Origin: Latrodectus hesperus
Lineage: Eukaryota; Arthropoda; Arachnida; Araneae; Theridiidae
Length of the DNA: 64,000 nt
Assembly (NCBI GenBank): GCA_037975125.1
Contig: JAJQOW010000020.1
Coordinates: forward strand, 930,001-994,000
Direction: 5' to 3'
How positions within the stretch are numbered: the first letter of the stretch is position 1; each line of letters starts with the position of its first letter. A program made the translations under genes and the position numbers. Of this stretch, positions 1-12,200 are shown piece after piece. The notes under the pieces were generated by a model. The model was not told the DNA's origin. It searched no databases and worked only from the letters and a program-made list of their open reading frames with translations.

Positions 1-360
1 CTTTTATTTATCATTTGCTCAATTCACTTGCTTTCAATATTATTCACCTAAAAGTAAATAACTTAGGTATGACTCTCTTCCTGCATCCATTACGTGCCCA
101 CACACAATTTTATTCTCAAGATGTCCAATCAATTGCCAATGTCACTTATTTAAGGTCATTTGTAATAAGACAATATTTTAATTTTTCATAATTGTTGTGG
201 TAATTTTTGTGGCTAATAAATTTGCAGAAATCTTCTGAAATATTTTGTTTGGAAGGCATCAATTTTTTCCCCCTGTAATTTGGTTAATATGGTTCTTAAT
301 TTTGAAAATTAACGTTCACACAGATTCTACTGTAGCATTATAGATTTCTAGTTTTAATTC

Positions 361-704
361 ATTTTTATTATTTTTTGCTCTTCAAACTATGTAGAGTTCT
401 AAAAGCATGGTGTACTATATTTATCCTTGATTTAATGTCATTGTCTGGACAGCCTTCAGTAGGAATGATTGAACCCAAATAATTGTATGTCACTTCTATT
501 TCTCACGTTTACATGAATTAGATTTGGCTTACATTAATAATTTTTGTTTTCTTATTTATAATGAGGCATACTTTTGGCATTTTCTTTGTCTTGTTTTTCT
601 TTGCATATCTTCCAATCTAACAGACAATCAATAGAATGTTGCCATCGTAGTTGAGATCTTCCAGCACGCTATCCAACTCCACTCAGATTTCACATTTTTG
701 GTTT
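361..704 (-). pseudogene. Non-LTR retrotransposon (LINE) reverse transcriptase relic
   Basis: On the minus strand, with frameshifts, two typical LINE RT C-terminal blocks can be read: a KKTKIINVS-type block (INKKTKIINVSQI) and then the thumb block YLGSIIPTEGCPDNDIKSRI followed by NIVHHAFRTLHSLKS. It is antisense to LRIG and lies in the intron before exon a. It is cut at its upstream end by the TA-flanked MITE that begins at 706. Confidence 0.7.
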
Positions 705-705
705 A

Positions 706-908
706 CATAGCTGCCAACTCTTCAGATTTTATCGGGAAATTCCTAATTTTTAGCATTTCTCCCGATCTTTTGATAATGTATGAAAATCTACTGATTTCTG
801 ACAATTTCAGTGGGAAATTTAAAAACAGCTGAAATTTTGCAAGAAGAAAATTATTGAGTTATTTTAGAAGTTTAAGTAGTCAACAGATGGCACATTAATA
901 TAATGATA

Positions 909-976
<68 letters not shown>

Positions 977-1129
977 TATATATATATAATATATATGTAA
1001 TATATATATATATATAATATATATATATATATAATTTTTTCTGTATGTTCCTCTGTGTTTCGAGTCCACCATTGGAAATTTACACTGTTACCACTGGGCT
1101 GCCAAAACTCCTTCGAGTTGGCAGTCATG
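706..1129. mobile_element. MITE with TA target duplication
   Basis: Terminal inverted repeats CATAGCTGCCAACTC (706-720) and GAGTTGGCAGTCATG (1115-1129) match at 13 of 15 positions and are bordered by TA at 704-705 and 1130-1131, as in Tc1/mariner-class insertions. The 424-bp body has no coding capacity and contains the interrupted AT microsatellite. Confidence 0.65.
911..1034. repeat. (AT)n microsatellite, interrupted
   Basis: A long AT run with periodic AATATAT interruptions, inside the MITE. The reading frames across it are low-complexity Ile/Tyr strings and not genes. Confidence 0.95.
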
Positions 1130-1630
1130 TAATTAACATTTGTAGTAGATAATAGGTGCCTGTTTACCCAAGCATTTCAATTAGGAGGAATATTATTAGT
1201 TATATCAGTAATTTAATTAGGAAAACATTTCCATCATATGAAGTATTTGTCACTGAATTAAATTTATTTAGTAATTTATTTTATGTAATTTTATAAATTT
1301 AATATTTCTAAATTGCTCTAATGTAGTAAAAGTTGCCCTATAAAATAAATTGGGACATAAAGTTATTTTTTTACATGTAGTATGTTCTTCTATCTTTCAT
1401 ATTCCTTTCTAAGGTTGATGAATATTTTATCAAAAAATTAAGATTAACACAAAATATTTGTAACTTAAATCATCTCAGAATGTATAATCTAAAGTGTAAA
1501 ATCGTCTTTTAGTGGTACAATCATTTTAAACATTCTGTTTCAAGCAAAAATGTCGCTAGTAGTGTCTCCTGATTTTTTCTCTCAAAATCAGTAAAATCTA
1601 TTGATTTTTTCCCCTCCAAGGTTGCTAGGT

Positions 1631-1820
1631 ATGAATATGATTTGGTTTACAATGATGATTTTTGTTTTCTTATTTATAGTGATGCCAACTTTTTTCATTT
1701 TCTGTGTGGTTTTATTTGCATATCTTCCAATCTAACAGACAATCAATATAATGTTGTCCTCATAGTTGAGATCCTCCAACATGCCATCCAATTCCCATCT
1801 GATTTCAGATTTTTTGGTTT
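1631..1820 (-). repeat. Second copy of the same LINE fragment
   Basis: A direct repeat of about 190 bp, clearly similar to 513-704: shared TTTTTGTTTTCTTATTTATA and ATCTTCCAATCTAACAGACA blocks, with scattered substitutions. It covers the RT region just upstream of the YLGS block. The two copies lie in the same orientation 0.9 kb apart. Confidence 0.75.
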
Positions 1821-3131
1821 ATTAATGTTCTCATGGTCCAATCAGAATTCTTAATAGTACTACCTAGCCTGCCTAGCACTGGTTCGAATGTCAAAGCTGT
1901 CAGTTTTACATTCCTTTACAATGATTTGCCCTTTGCTTCCTTCATATAATTTCTGGAAGATAAATATTATCTTTGCAGGAAGTACATAAATTTATAAAAT
2001 TTTCCATGATCTTCTTGGTTTATGCTTATAAGAGGCCTATGGGAAAATCTATGAAATTAAAGTAAGCAGTTTTTAGTTTAATATTTTGTTGTATGGCATT
2101 TCAGATGATATAAAAACTTGGTTTAGCATTCCTCAGCCTCTACAAAAACCACTTTATTAAATTCTTAATAAAATTGATATTCATTTCTTAATTTTTCTTC
2201 AATACTTTATTTAATTCTGTTGACTGAAACTGAAAAAGATTTTTTAAAGTACTGAAAACCTACTAATTCTTCTCCAGTTGCAGTTAAATCATTTTCTTTC
2301 AGTTACAGTTAAAAAAATCTTATCCAGTTATAGTTAAAACACTTTTCTTTGGATTTTTACAATCTGTTTCTTACCAAGTATATGGATGCAAGCTGTGCAT
2401 AGCATTATTTATTATACTTGCTGTATATATTTCATTTTGATATTCCATGTATTTTATGCAATGCTCTTACTTCATTGTTGAATGTATTTAGAACTTGTTT
2501 TCTATCTCTTGAATTTTTATACTGATAATTTTGAACACCTTTTTCCGTATGAAACAGAAATAATTTACTGAACATCTCCATTTTAATTATCCACATTTCT
2601 ATTTTATCTTTTATTATTTTTTGTTTTACTTTTTCTAAAGTATTTCAAAATTAATTTTTTTAGTTTTATAAATTATTTTTATAGTATTCATCAAGTATAT
2701 GTTCAGTCTAAACTTTAAAATATTTCTTGTCTGTAATACATCTTAGTAGGAAATTGGTTTAAGCATACTCACAAACTGAAGAAATACCTTAAGCACATAT
2801 TTGATGATATAAGTTAAGCACATATATTGGTATGTGCTTAATCCTACTTCCTCTTAAGCTACAATTTCTGGATATATCATTTATGTAGTGTCTTCCAACT
2901 GTGAATAATATAGCAACAGAAAATAAATATTAAAGAAATAATAATAAATGTCATTTTGTGACTATTATTGATTTGTGAACTTGAACAGCAAATTAACAGC
3001 TTTGGTTTCTGATGTAATTATGCAGGTCTTTAAATTATGAAAATTATTGTACAGTTATATTTAGTTTCTTTAGTTTTTCTAACTTGCTATGAACTAATGA
3101 TTTATAATATATCTATGATTTTTTCTTTCAG
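1821..3131. other. LRIG intron sequence, nothing recognised
   Basis: AT-rich and CpG-poor. No ORF, TIR or repeat match that I could support. Confidence 0.6.
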
Positions 3132-3203
3132 AGACTTGCAAAATAATGACATTGGCACCATTCATGATTCTTCTCTTAATGGGCTCCATCATTTGAAAGA
3201 ACT
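3132..3203 (+). CDS. LRIG: LRIG exon a (one LRR unit)
   Basis: A 72-nt exon between TTTCAG and GTGAGT. It reads [14 protein letters not shown]... and ends on LKE plus two bases of a Leu codon, so both introns are phase 2. It is the first LRIG exon visible. It precedes a 14.8 kb intron, by far the longest in the gene. Confidence 0.88.
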
Positions 3204-6200
3204 GTGAGTATTTATAAACATCCAGTATAGTAATTTAGAAAGAATCAGTAATTTAAAAAATTGTTATTAAAATGAGGATTGTGTGTAATCTTATTTGGTC
3301 AAGGATATTTTTTTAATTATGAAATATATTTAATTATATCATAAATTATTAAAAAAAAATAAAAAAGCTTGATATTTGACTTCCCATTTTTAAAAATTTA
3401 ATTTTAAGCTAGTGATTTTTGCAAACTATCTGCTGTAATCCATTTTTTAAAAATTTTTAATGACATAATTTTCAATTTCAGTATTGCTTTATTAGAAATT
3501 TATTATAATTAATACTATTAAGTTATAACAGTCATCTTGAATCAGATTTACATTTAATTTATCTTACGAATAAAGCAGTAGTAGATAATTTATTTTTATC
3601 ATTGTATTTTTAAATTGAATGTGATTTGCAGTATATTATACCGTGAACTAAAATTTTTGGCTTACGTAATATTCATATCTTGGGTTACCATGCATGTTGT
3701 TTTCATTATTCATAAATTATTAATAAAGATAAAAAAATTTTAGAACCTTTAAAAAATAGTTTTAATTAAAGTAAATGTGTGTGTATGTGGAACAAAATTG
3801 CAACAGTAATCTTTTATATTTTGTCTATTTCTATTTTCCTATTTCAATATGAAGTCATTATATTTGTTTATTTCCTATATGTACATGAAATCAAGCAAAT
3901 GTATACTATATAAATGTAATATAAATGCTTCACCAGATAAATGTTGCATTTTTTAAAAATTTTGGAATTCATATAAAGTTTATGAAAAGAAATTTCTACT
4001 CTATTAACAGTTACATAGAATTTAAATTTCTTGAAATTTAAAGGAAGAAATGAGCTAATTGGCAAGATAATAAGAACTTATACTATTGTGTACCAATTGG
4101 GTATAGAAAATATTTAGAGTTTATTGTTCCGTTAGTATAGAAATATAGTTATATATATTATATTCTTTTTTTATGTATATTATATTAATATATATATTTA
4201 TATTAATAAATATATATATAATAATAAATATATAAATAATTTATATATTATAACTATATTTATATATAGTTATATATATTATATTAATTAAAATATATTC
4301 TTTTTATCTTTAAAAAACTCATGTAAAATTTATGTATACATAATTTTCTAATTTTTTAATTCAAATCAAACAAAAAAGGTTTAATGCTCGGTTGATTTAA
4401 AACTTTATAATATTCATCTCCATTAATATTCTTTAAGAAATTAAAGTAAGTTTACCTGAAACTTTTTATTATCTTAAAATTCTATGGATATAGTGAACAG
4501 AAATAATTGTAATATTTTTTTTTCTTAGCTGCCATAAGGAAACCAGTTTATTTAATACATTTTTTTCAAGAAATATAAATTTCATGTTTTATTTTAATTT
4601 TTAAATCTTTAAAATTTAATAATTTGACACTTATTCAAAAATTCCTTGAAATCAGCTTTTTGAAATTGTTATTTTATTTGATTTTATGATAAATTTGTTC
4701 ACAGTTAAAATATTCATTTAAAATTGCCATTTTATTGTCAGGCATTTTTATGTCCTTGTTGTGCTGACTGGATGAAATTACCTTTTAATATTAAGAATTA
4801 ATTGATAGTCAATATATTGGCTTGTTTGATGATACTATAATGTCTAAAATTTGCATTGTTCTAAAATTTTTTATTTCGACCGAGTATTTTTGCCAATGAT
4901 TTTCTGTTTGTTCATTGAGTTACCCAAGCTGGGAGTCAAAGGTGAAATATATAATGGTTCAGAATCCATTTCAAACTGAAAGTTCCTATCAAAATAACTT
5001 GTTACTTTATAGAGGTGATCATAGAAAAACAAACTTATAATTGAAGTTTCCATTTGTGTGCTCACAGGCCTCTCCAATTATGATCAAAACTATTAGATAA
5101 AAAGAAACATAAGTCTGTTAGAAAATGTCAATACATTTCTTTAGGTTTTTAGTCATTAAAAGACACTCAAGCAATAAAATGTCAGGCTCTTAACAAACCA
5201 TCATGAAAAATATTTTTTCTTGCTTAATTTTTCCCGTAGATCAATGCTGATTTTATTAACTTTGTTTACGTAAACAGTTCATGTGTTCGACTCACATCTC
5301 AGTTGTACATATTTTTACAGCTTCAAAATAGACTTTTAACTGTGCGTTTTAATTGAATTAATCTTTTTGTGCAAAAAGTGGCACTAGGTGGACAAATCTA
5401 TGAACTTCCACAACTTATTCATCTCCAATTATTATGTAATAAATAAGGTTGCATTCATATTTAGAAATATCTGCCTATGTATTTTGTTTCGTCTGCCAAG
5501 AATTGCAGTCAATTAAAATTTAAAACAACAATGTATTAATTTTAGTCTGTTACACATGTGGATCTGAAACATCCCACCATGACAACTAAGGCATCAAAAC
5601 ATCTTGTACCATGTTCCTAATAAAATGTATAAAATAATAAAAACTATTGAAAATAAAAATAACTTTTAGAAACTTTCAATCATTTATATTAAAATTTATT
5701 GAGTAATAATAGTTATAATTACTCAATTTTATTATTACCTTAATACTATTGAGTTTACTATTATATTTGTATATAATATTTATATATTATAAGGTATTTC
5801 TCCTCAGTTAAATCGTTATTTCTTGTGGAAATTAGACTTTTTCTTTCTGCAAGGGATTTTAACTGTGACTGCTTGGTTAGATTATATTAAAAGACAGAAT
5901 CGGTGCATTATAGCCGAAATTTCAAGCTCAGCAGATAAAATTATATTAGTTTATATATAAAAAAGTTACGATTATTTGAGAATTCCAGCATAACAAGCTG
6001 CCTGACTTTCTTCCAATCACATATGAGCTGCTAACGGGGAATGTAAGAGAAAAAGTGTTCCAAAAACAAAATGTATTCGATATTCGTTAGATTTAGCACT
6101 CTTTTACGATTTATTTCCACGACTTGGTCGCCATGTTATGCTTAAAAATGTTTTGCTGTGCAGGTAACACATTCCTTTATGCTCTCTTGAAAAAAATCTC

Positions 6201-9200
6201 TTTGTGAGGGAAGAACATGAAGAAAAAAAGAACGCATTAATCTGATTTTTTTTTCCTTTTTTAATTCTATGAGCGATCACCTGAGGGGTAGAAGGAAAAG
6301 AGACTCACAGATATTGTATAGAGGGGTGGTGCACAATGCATTTTAGAATATTTTTGTTGCTTGGTATATTTTCCTTGCAGGAGGAAAAAAAATTTTTTTT
6401 GACAAGATTCATGCTGAGTGGCGCCATCGCGCGTCATAAATCTAGTTTTGACACGGCGTCGGGGGTGGAAGGTGGGTTAGACTGGGGTGCACTTTGATTT
6501 GTTCTGCTTTCTTTATTTTCAGTCGTTTATTAAAATGAGTTGATATAAAAAGCTGTTCTTTGAGTGTTCTTACAATTATTCAAAAGTTAAGACAATTGAG
6601 ATGATTTGTTTTCAGAACATTAGTTTGAATAAGTAGATAAGAAGCCATTATTGATACGATTTTTGTAACCAAATCATGATGGATTTAATAAATTATTCTC
6701 ATATGAAAAATTTATTAAATCTATCAGTTTTTTTTAGCAGTTTTTGTTCATTGTATCCTTATCTTGTTCTTTATCTTGTGTAAAATCTCGTCTAGCTGCA
6801 ATACCGTGCAGTTGGCTCTGCGTAGGATTTCCAAGTGCACATTTATCGAAAAAAATTTAAAAAAGTGGAAATAAATGTTTCAGAACATACAATTATTTAC
6901 GTCACAACATTTATCTGACAAATAACTATTGATATTTTATATTTATTATTTTTACATCAGAAAGAAAAACTTTTAATAAGTTGAAGAATAACATTTTTGT
7001 TCTGGGAAGTGTTCTGTTAGTAAAAAATATTGTCATTTGGCGCGCCATTTTTTTCCTAATGGATGAGATTTTTACAAAAGTACCTTTATCAGTTTTATTG
7101 AACGCATTTGAACTTAAAATACTAATTTTTTATCATAAATTTTTTGTGATACTACTAATCTTAAAAAATTCTATTTGACAATAGAAAAGTAATTTAATGA
7201 ACGGTAAAATGTATGTTATTAAATTTATTGTTTATTATTCAGAAATTCATTTTTTATGTTATTACAATTCTTTTCATTGTTATGTTACGTTTTTCGGTTG
7301 TATTTTTAACATGATATTTTGTTGGTTAGATATGAAGGAAGTACATAAATATATTAATACTAAATTTTTGGAAAGGTTTTGAATGTTTATATCGCTGGTT
7401 ATATTTATGTTATAATGTTGTATATAAAATTTGTTGAAATGCGTGTTACGATGTTTTCTGATTATTGTGCAAAGTAATCCTAAAAATGTTTGCTAAGTTG
7501 TACAGTGATTACCGCTCCAACGCAGTTATTTAAGCCACCTGTACATGAGCTTTGTATGTTTGTCAGAAACCGGAATAAATTAAGCTTTTTATGTTCGTGG
7601 ATTTCGAAGCAATCACACATTGCTCGTAGTATCAGACGATTGTGACAAAACATAAATTTGCCTATTGCTGTTTTCATTTTCACAAAGCAGCAGTAGAGGC
7701 CGCCGCAGGGGTGAGGTAGCAAAAGGTGGGATGGGTGTGAAAAGTGCGGCCAGCCTTGACAGCTTCCCCCTGCCTCGTGGTGAAGATGGAGTAAATGCAG
7801 GTCACATGTGCCTTCTTCGCACATAATTTTCTTTAAATATTTTTTTCTGATTGGGTGGCCAGGCTCTTTTTCGTCCATTTCGAAGAAGGGAAAGCTTACG
7901 GTCATCAGGCAAGGGTACATTACATAATGTTTTTTTTTTATAAAGTTTTTTTATAAAGCAAAAAATAAGAGAACATGATCTTTGCGGAAAATTTAAAATT
8001 GATGGAACTCTTCGTGTTCGACGTTTCTAGTTTTAACTATTCGTGAGTTTGATTTCTACTTTGTAATTGAATGTTTATAGAGGTTTTGGAATTCATCCTA
8101 AACTGCAAGTCTCGGAACTATCAGTCCTCATGTGCAGGAGGTACAGAAAAGCGTAAAATCGAGTCAGGCATTGTTATTTAGAATCCATTTTTAAATGGCC
8201 CATTTCACTAAATTGTGCTCATGAAGTATCCAACCAAATCAGGCACAGTTATTTAGAATCGAAACTAGTAGGATATCTCCCCCCATTGCTACTTTTTTCG
8301 TCGCCAATTTAAGCGCATGTTTTTTAACGCGGGAATTTTCCCAAAGTTACAAATATACGCATTTTAGAAAATTTTAAATCACATAATAGTATAAAAAATC
8401 TAAAAAAGTTACTGGAAAATGAATAAAAACTTTTTGTTGGGTTTGCTTTCTCTTCAAAAGAATCGGTGAAAGAGATGGGTAAATAACAATAATGAGCTTA
8501 CTTGATATATGACGTCGAAATCACATGTCGAATAAGCTCGGTGATATTATGGGAAAATATATAAGAATAAAATAATAAATTAACAAAGATATATTAGAAA
8601 AAGATAATAAATAAACAAAAGATTGGAAAAAGAGAACACACACAGTTTACGATGTTAAAAATATAAATTAAAAATATATTTATAAGACAAATATATAAAC
8701 AAAACAAAAAAGTTATAAATAATAAATAAACAAAGAGAAATTGGTTGGGTTGGGTTTTATGGCGCAAGGTCCAAAATTGGACAAAGAGAAATTGGAAAAA
8801 AGAACAGTTTACGATGTTCGAACGCTGGGGACAATGAAACACAACAGCAAACAACGGTCAAATGACTTCGAATTGAAACGTAGAACAAAAAGTTCGAATT
8901 GAAAGTAAAACGAAAACTTCAAATGCTGTTGCCACAGAAGAGAGCCATATATGTTGTGACGTAAAATTGATGTAAAATTCAAGAAAAACAAATCTGGCAA
9001 AAAATAAATAAAATAATCTGAGAAGTAACAAAAACTTAAATTGGCAACACTATGATCAAAACAAAGGGAGCTAGATTTGGTGAGATTTCACTTAGGGGGG
9101 GGGCAATATCATACTTACACCTTTGGAATCCATTCTTAAATAACCCATTCCAATAAATTGTGTCTCATTAAGTGTCCATACTGAAGTAGATGAGATACTT

Positions 9201-12200
9201 AAATACAGTTTTTATTGTAATTCCTTCCGTCAGTTTTTTCACTGTTTATTGCGACTTTACCTTCTTCACGATATATATTTTTTATATATTTGCAAATGTA
9301 ATTGGTTATGGATGCTGCTTCACAGCTTTTCGCTGCAGTTTGTGAAAACTGACCATGAACATTTTGTTGTTGATTTTTACAACATACGACTGAAAGATCT
9401 TGCCATACATTAGAAACAGTTTCGTCGAAGGTGTGAAATTTGATATCATTATCTAACCAAGAATAATATGATTAAATGTAAAATATGGATTTTGTAGAAT
9501 TCACGAAGTAATATGAAGAAACTATTTGACGTAAAGCACGGTCATGATCACCCCCATTGCAACCGTTTTTAATAGTGTTTACCTGGGACTAGAGCCCATT
9601 CCAGGTGCGGTGTATTGTTTGGTTATGTGAAGACAGTTCTCTCTCATTTGCCGTAAAAAGGAAGGGGTTCTTGGCCATTCTCTGAATTTTGAAGGTCGGT
9701 TTCATCTGCGTACAATTTGAACGCCTTTTAATTTCTGGCAAAGAATTTTGTGATTTAAAGTTTTCACTTATCTAGTCTCATGAAACTGCTTTTGAAAAAT
9801 ATTAATCCAAGTATAAAATGTGTTTTGTTTCTGGAACGTAAGATTGTCATCTCATTAACAGTTGGTCGAGTTAACAGCTGATGAATTTTAAATGATTTAT
9901 TTCTAGCTTGGTTCGATTTTCACCACTGCTGTGATTGTTGGAAGTGGGTTGGAATTTATTTTAGATTGTAGATTTCTTTTAACTCATGCAAAAGATGACC
10001 GATCAAACAAACCGGAATTGTACAAAATTTAAAATTCACTAATAAGTTTACTGTTGCCAATTATTTCAAAAATCACATTTTTTTTATCTAATTATGAGAT
10101 ATCAGTTATTTTGACGACACAAAGAATGATTAGGAATAAAAAAACTGCAAGAACATATTTGAATGTTATTAACAAATAAAATTACTGAAGAAAATAAAAT
10201 AATAATAATTGGAACCAAGTAGTAGGTTCGTTTGCATTTCAGTATAATAATTTTATGGTATTTCAATAATTGAATTACAACAGCTACTCAAAACTGTGCT
10301 TACATTAGAAAATTAGTTTAAGTTCTTACACCATTTTTTTATACTTAAAAAGGAAAAGAGTTCATAAATAACATTGAACGTTTTCCAATACCTGGTTATA
10401 TTTTTAAATTAGAATCTTAAATTTATAAATCCTGACCAAAATGTTTTTGTAGACTTGCATTTGTAGATCCGAAATTTTGTACTCTTGAGACTTTAACTGG
10501 AACTGTTGTTGGTCGCCCCGTGACGCCATGCTATCAGCAACTAGAATTACCGATAACTTGCTAAGTCTGATTATCATTGTCGTAATTCATCTGTAAATGA
10601 GCCTTGAAAGCCATATTCTGCCGCTACATTCCTCAGATATCAATCTCTCATGTGCAAAAAGTGAAACTAAACAAGCTATTGTCATATTAAATAATCTCAC
10701 TCACATTAATGGCCCTCTTGTTTGTTAAGATTTCACGCAACGCCGCCCGAATATTTGCACATTCTTATAAGAATATATTTAGAGAAACCTACACACACAG
10801 ATGGTGTCTAGATAAGCTTGCTAAATTCCTGAAATGTTCAATCTGGAAACCGAAATGCCCCAAAACTTAGAGTGTTTTAGTGGGTAATTTATTCTCAATG
10901 CTATAAATAAATGGTTACTGGTTAGAAATTTAGACTAGAATAAGAACAGCAAATAAATTTTAAACATTTTATTTTTAAGATATTAATAAGTTATTTAAGT
11001 AAGAAAAAACACTCAATAAAAAAATTACAAATCGAACAATATTTCATGTTGTTGGTTTAAATCTTGTAAAAATCTTCTCAAGCTAATCCAATGTTAATTT
11101 TACTTGCCATCAAAACTAACCGCTCATTTTGTGCATGATCATGATTGACGAGATAAAACGATAAGATGACACTGTAATAGACAAACACACTTTTCATACA
11201 GTTATAGAAATGTCAATGTAATTTTCATAAATAATCCTTTACAGTTGATTTTACATATAATTGGTCACTTTATAAAATCAAATTTAATTTTTACCGGATC
11301 GTGAAGTAAATTAGCCAGAATATCAGGATTTTGTTTGGCAGTGTATTTTTTAGAGAACCTTTAAAATTATTATTAAATTTCACTTTGTTATAGACTGCTT
11401 AGCTGTCATTTTTGCTCAATTCACTGTACATTTTTTCCCTCGAATTATTTAAAAAAAATAGCAATATTAGAATTCTTTTTTCGTCTCAGAAATTTTCGGA
11501 TTAGTTCACGATTTTTTTTTGTATTATAACTGCAGCTTTCTTTATTAATTTTAAATGATCTGTTGTGTTCCTGATTTTTTCTGAAGGCTCTGAAAACCTT
11601 TAATTCGTTGTGCTCACTTCATTTAATTTTTGCGATATCGCAAGAAATGCACTTTTATAAATTACCACCTAGAATCATGTTAAAGAAATTGTGTGAAAGT
11701 GTAAAAATATATAGTTGTCTATTTATCACACACCGACAAAGAATTCTATGCATCTGGTAACCTTTCTTCTCATGAAATGTTTTTATATGTAGATATTTTG
11801 TCATGAAAATATTTCGAAAGCAAAAAGTTATTTGTTGTAAAAATGATTATTGGCTGCGGTTAATGCAAAGTACCAATCTATTTGTTCTATCGTATTTATC
11901 ATTGAGGCCATGAGTCATTGAGAAGCCTCAGATGAGAATATTTTCAGTTGATACAGTGTTTGCAACAGAGATGAATTATTTTCCTTCGCTAGGCAAATAT
12001 GCAGCGTGTAAATGGTGTTAGCAGCGGAATCGAAGGGATCGTTGATATTGATGGATTGATCGTCTGGAGTCGCATTCCGTGGTGCTGTCATGTGGGCGTT
12101 ATTTATCACCGGCCACAATAGGTGCTGCTCCTTGAGTGTCTTCCGGAAATGGAACGAGTTCATGAAATATGGCGATTTCGCATCATCACATTCCAAATTT

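Noticed and set aside
872..1128. ORFs of Ile/Tyr repeats on the minus strand
   Set aside because: They are translations of the AT microsatellite and its flanks inside the MITE; no gene.
7480..7920. 146-codon ORF on the minus strand in the long LRIG intron
   Set aside because: It lies in a locally GC-richer patch where long frames arise by chance. Its residues show no domain, signal or membrane pattern, and no splice or promoter context supports it.
11915..12196. 93-codon minus-strand ORF
   Set aside because: No recognisable domain, repeat or conserved-looking motif; length compatible with chance in a CpG-richer block.
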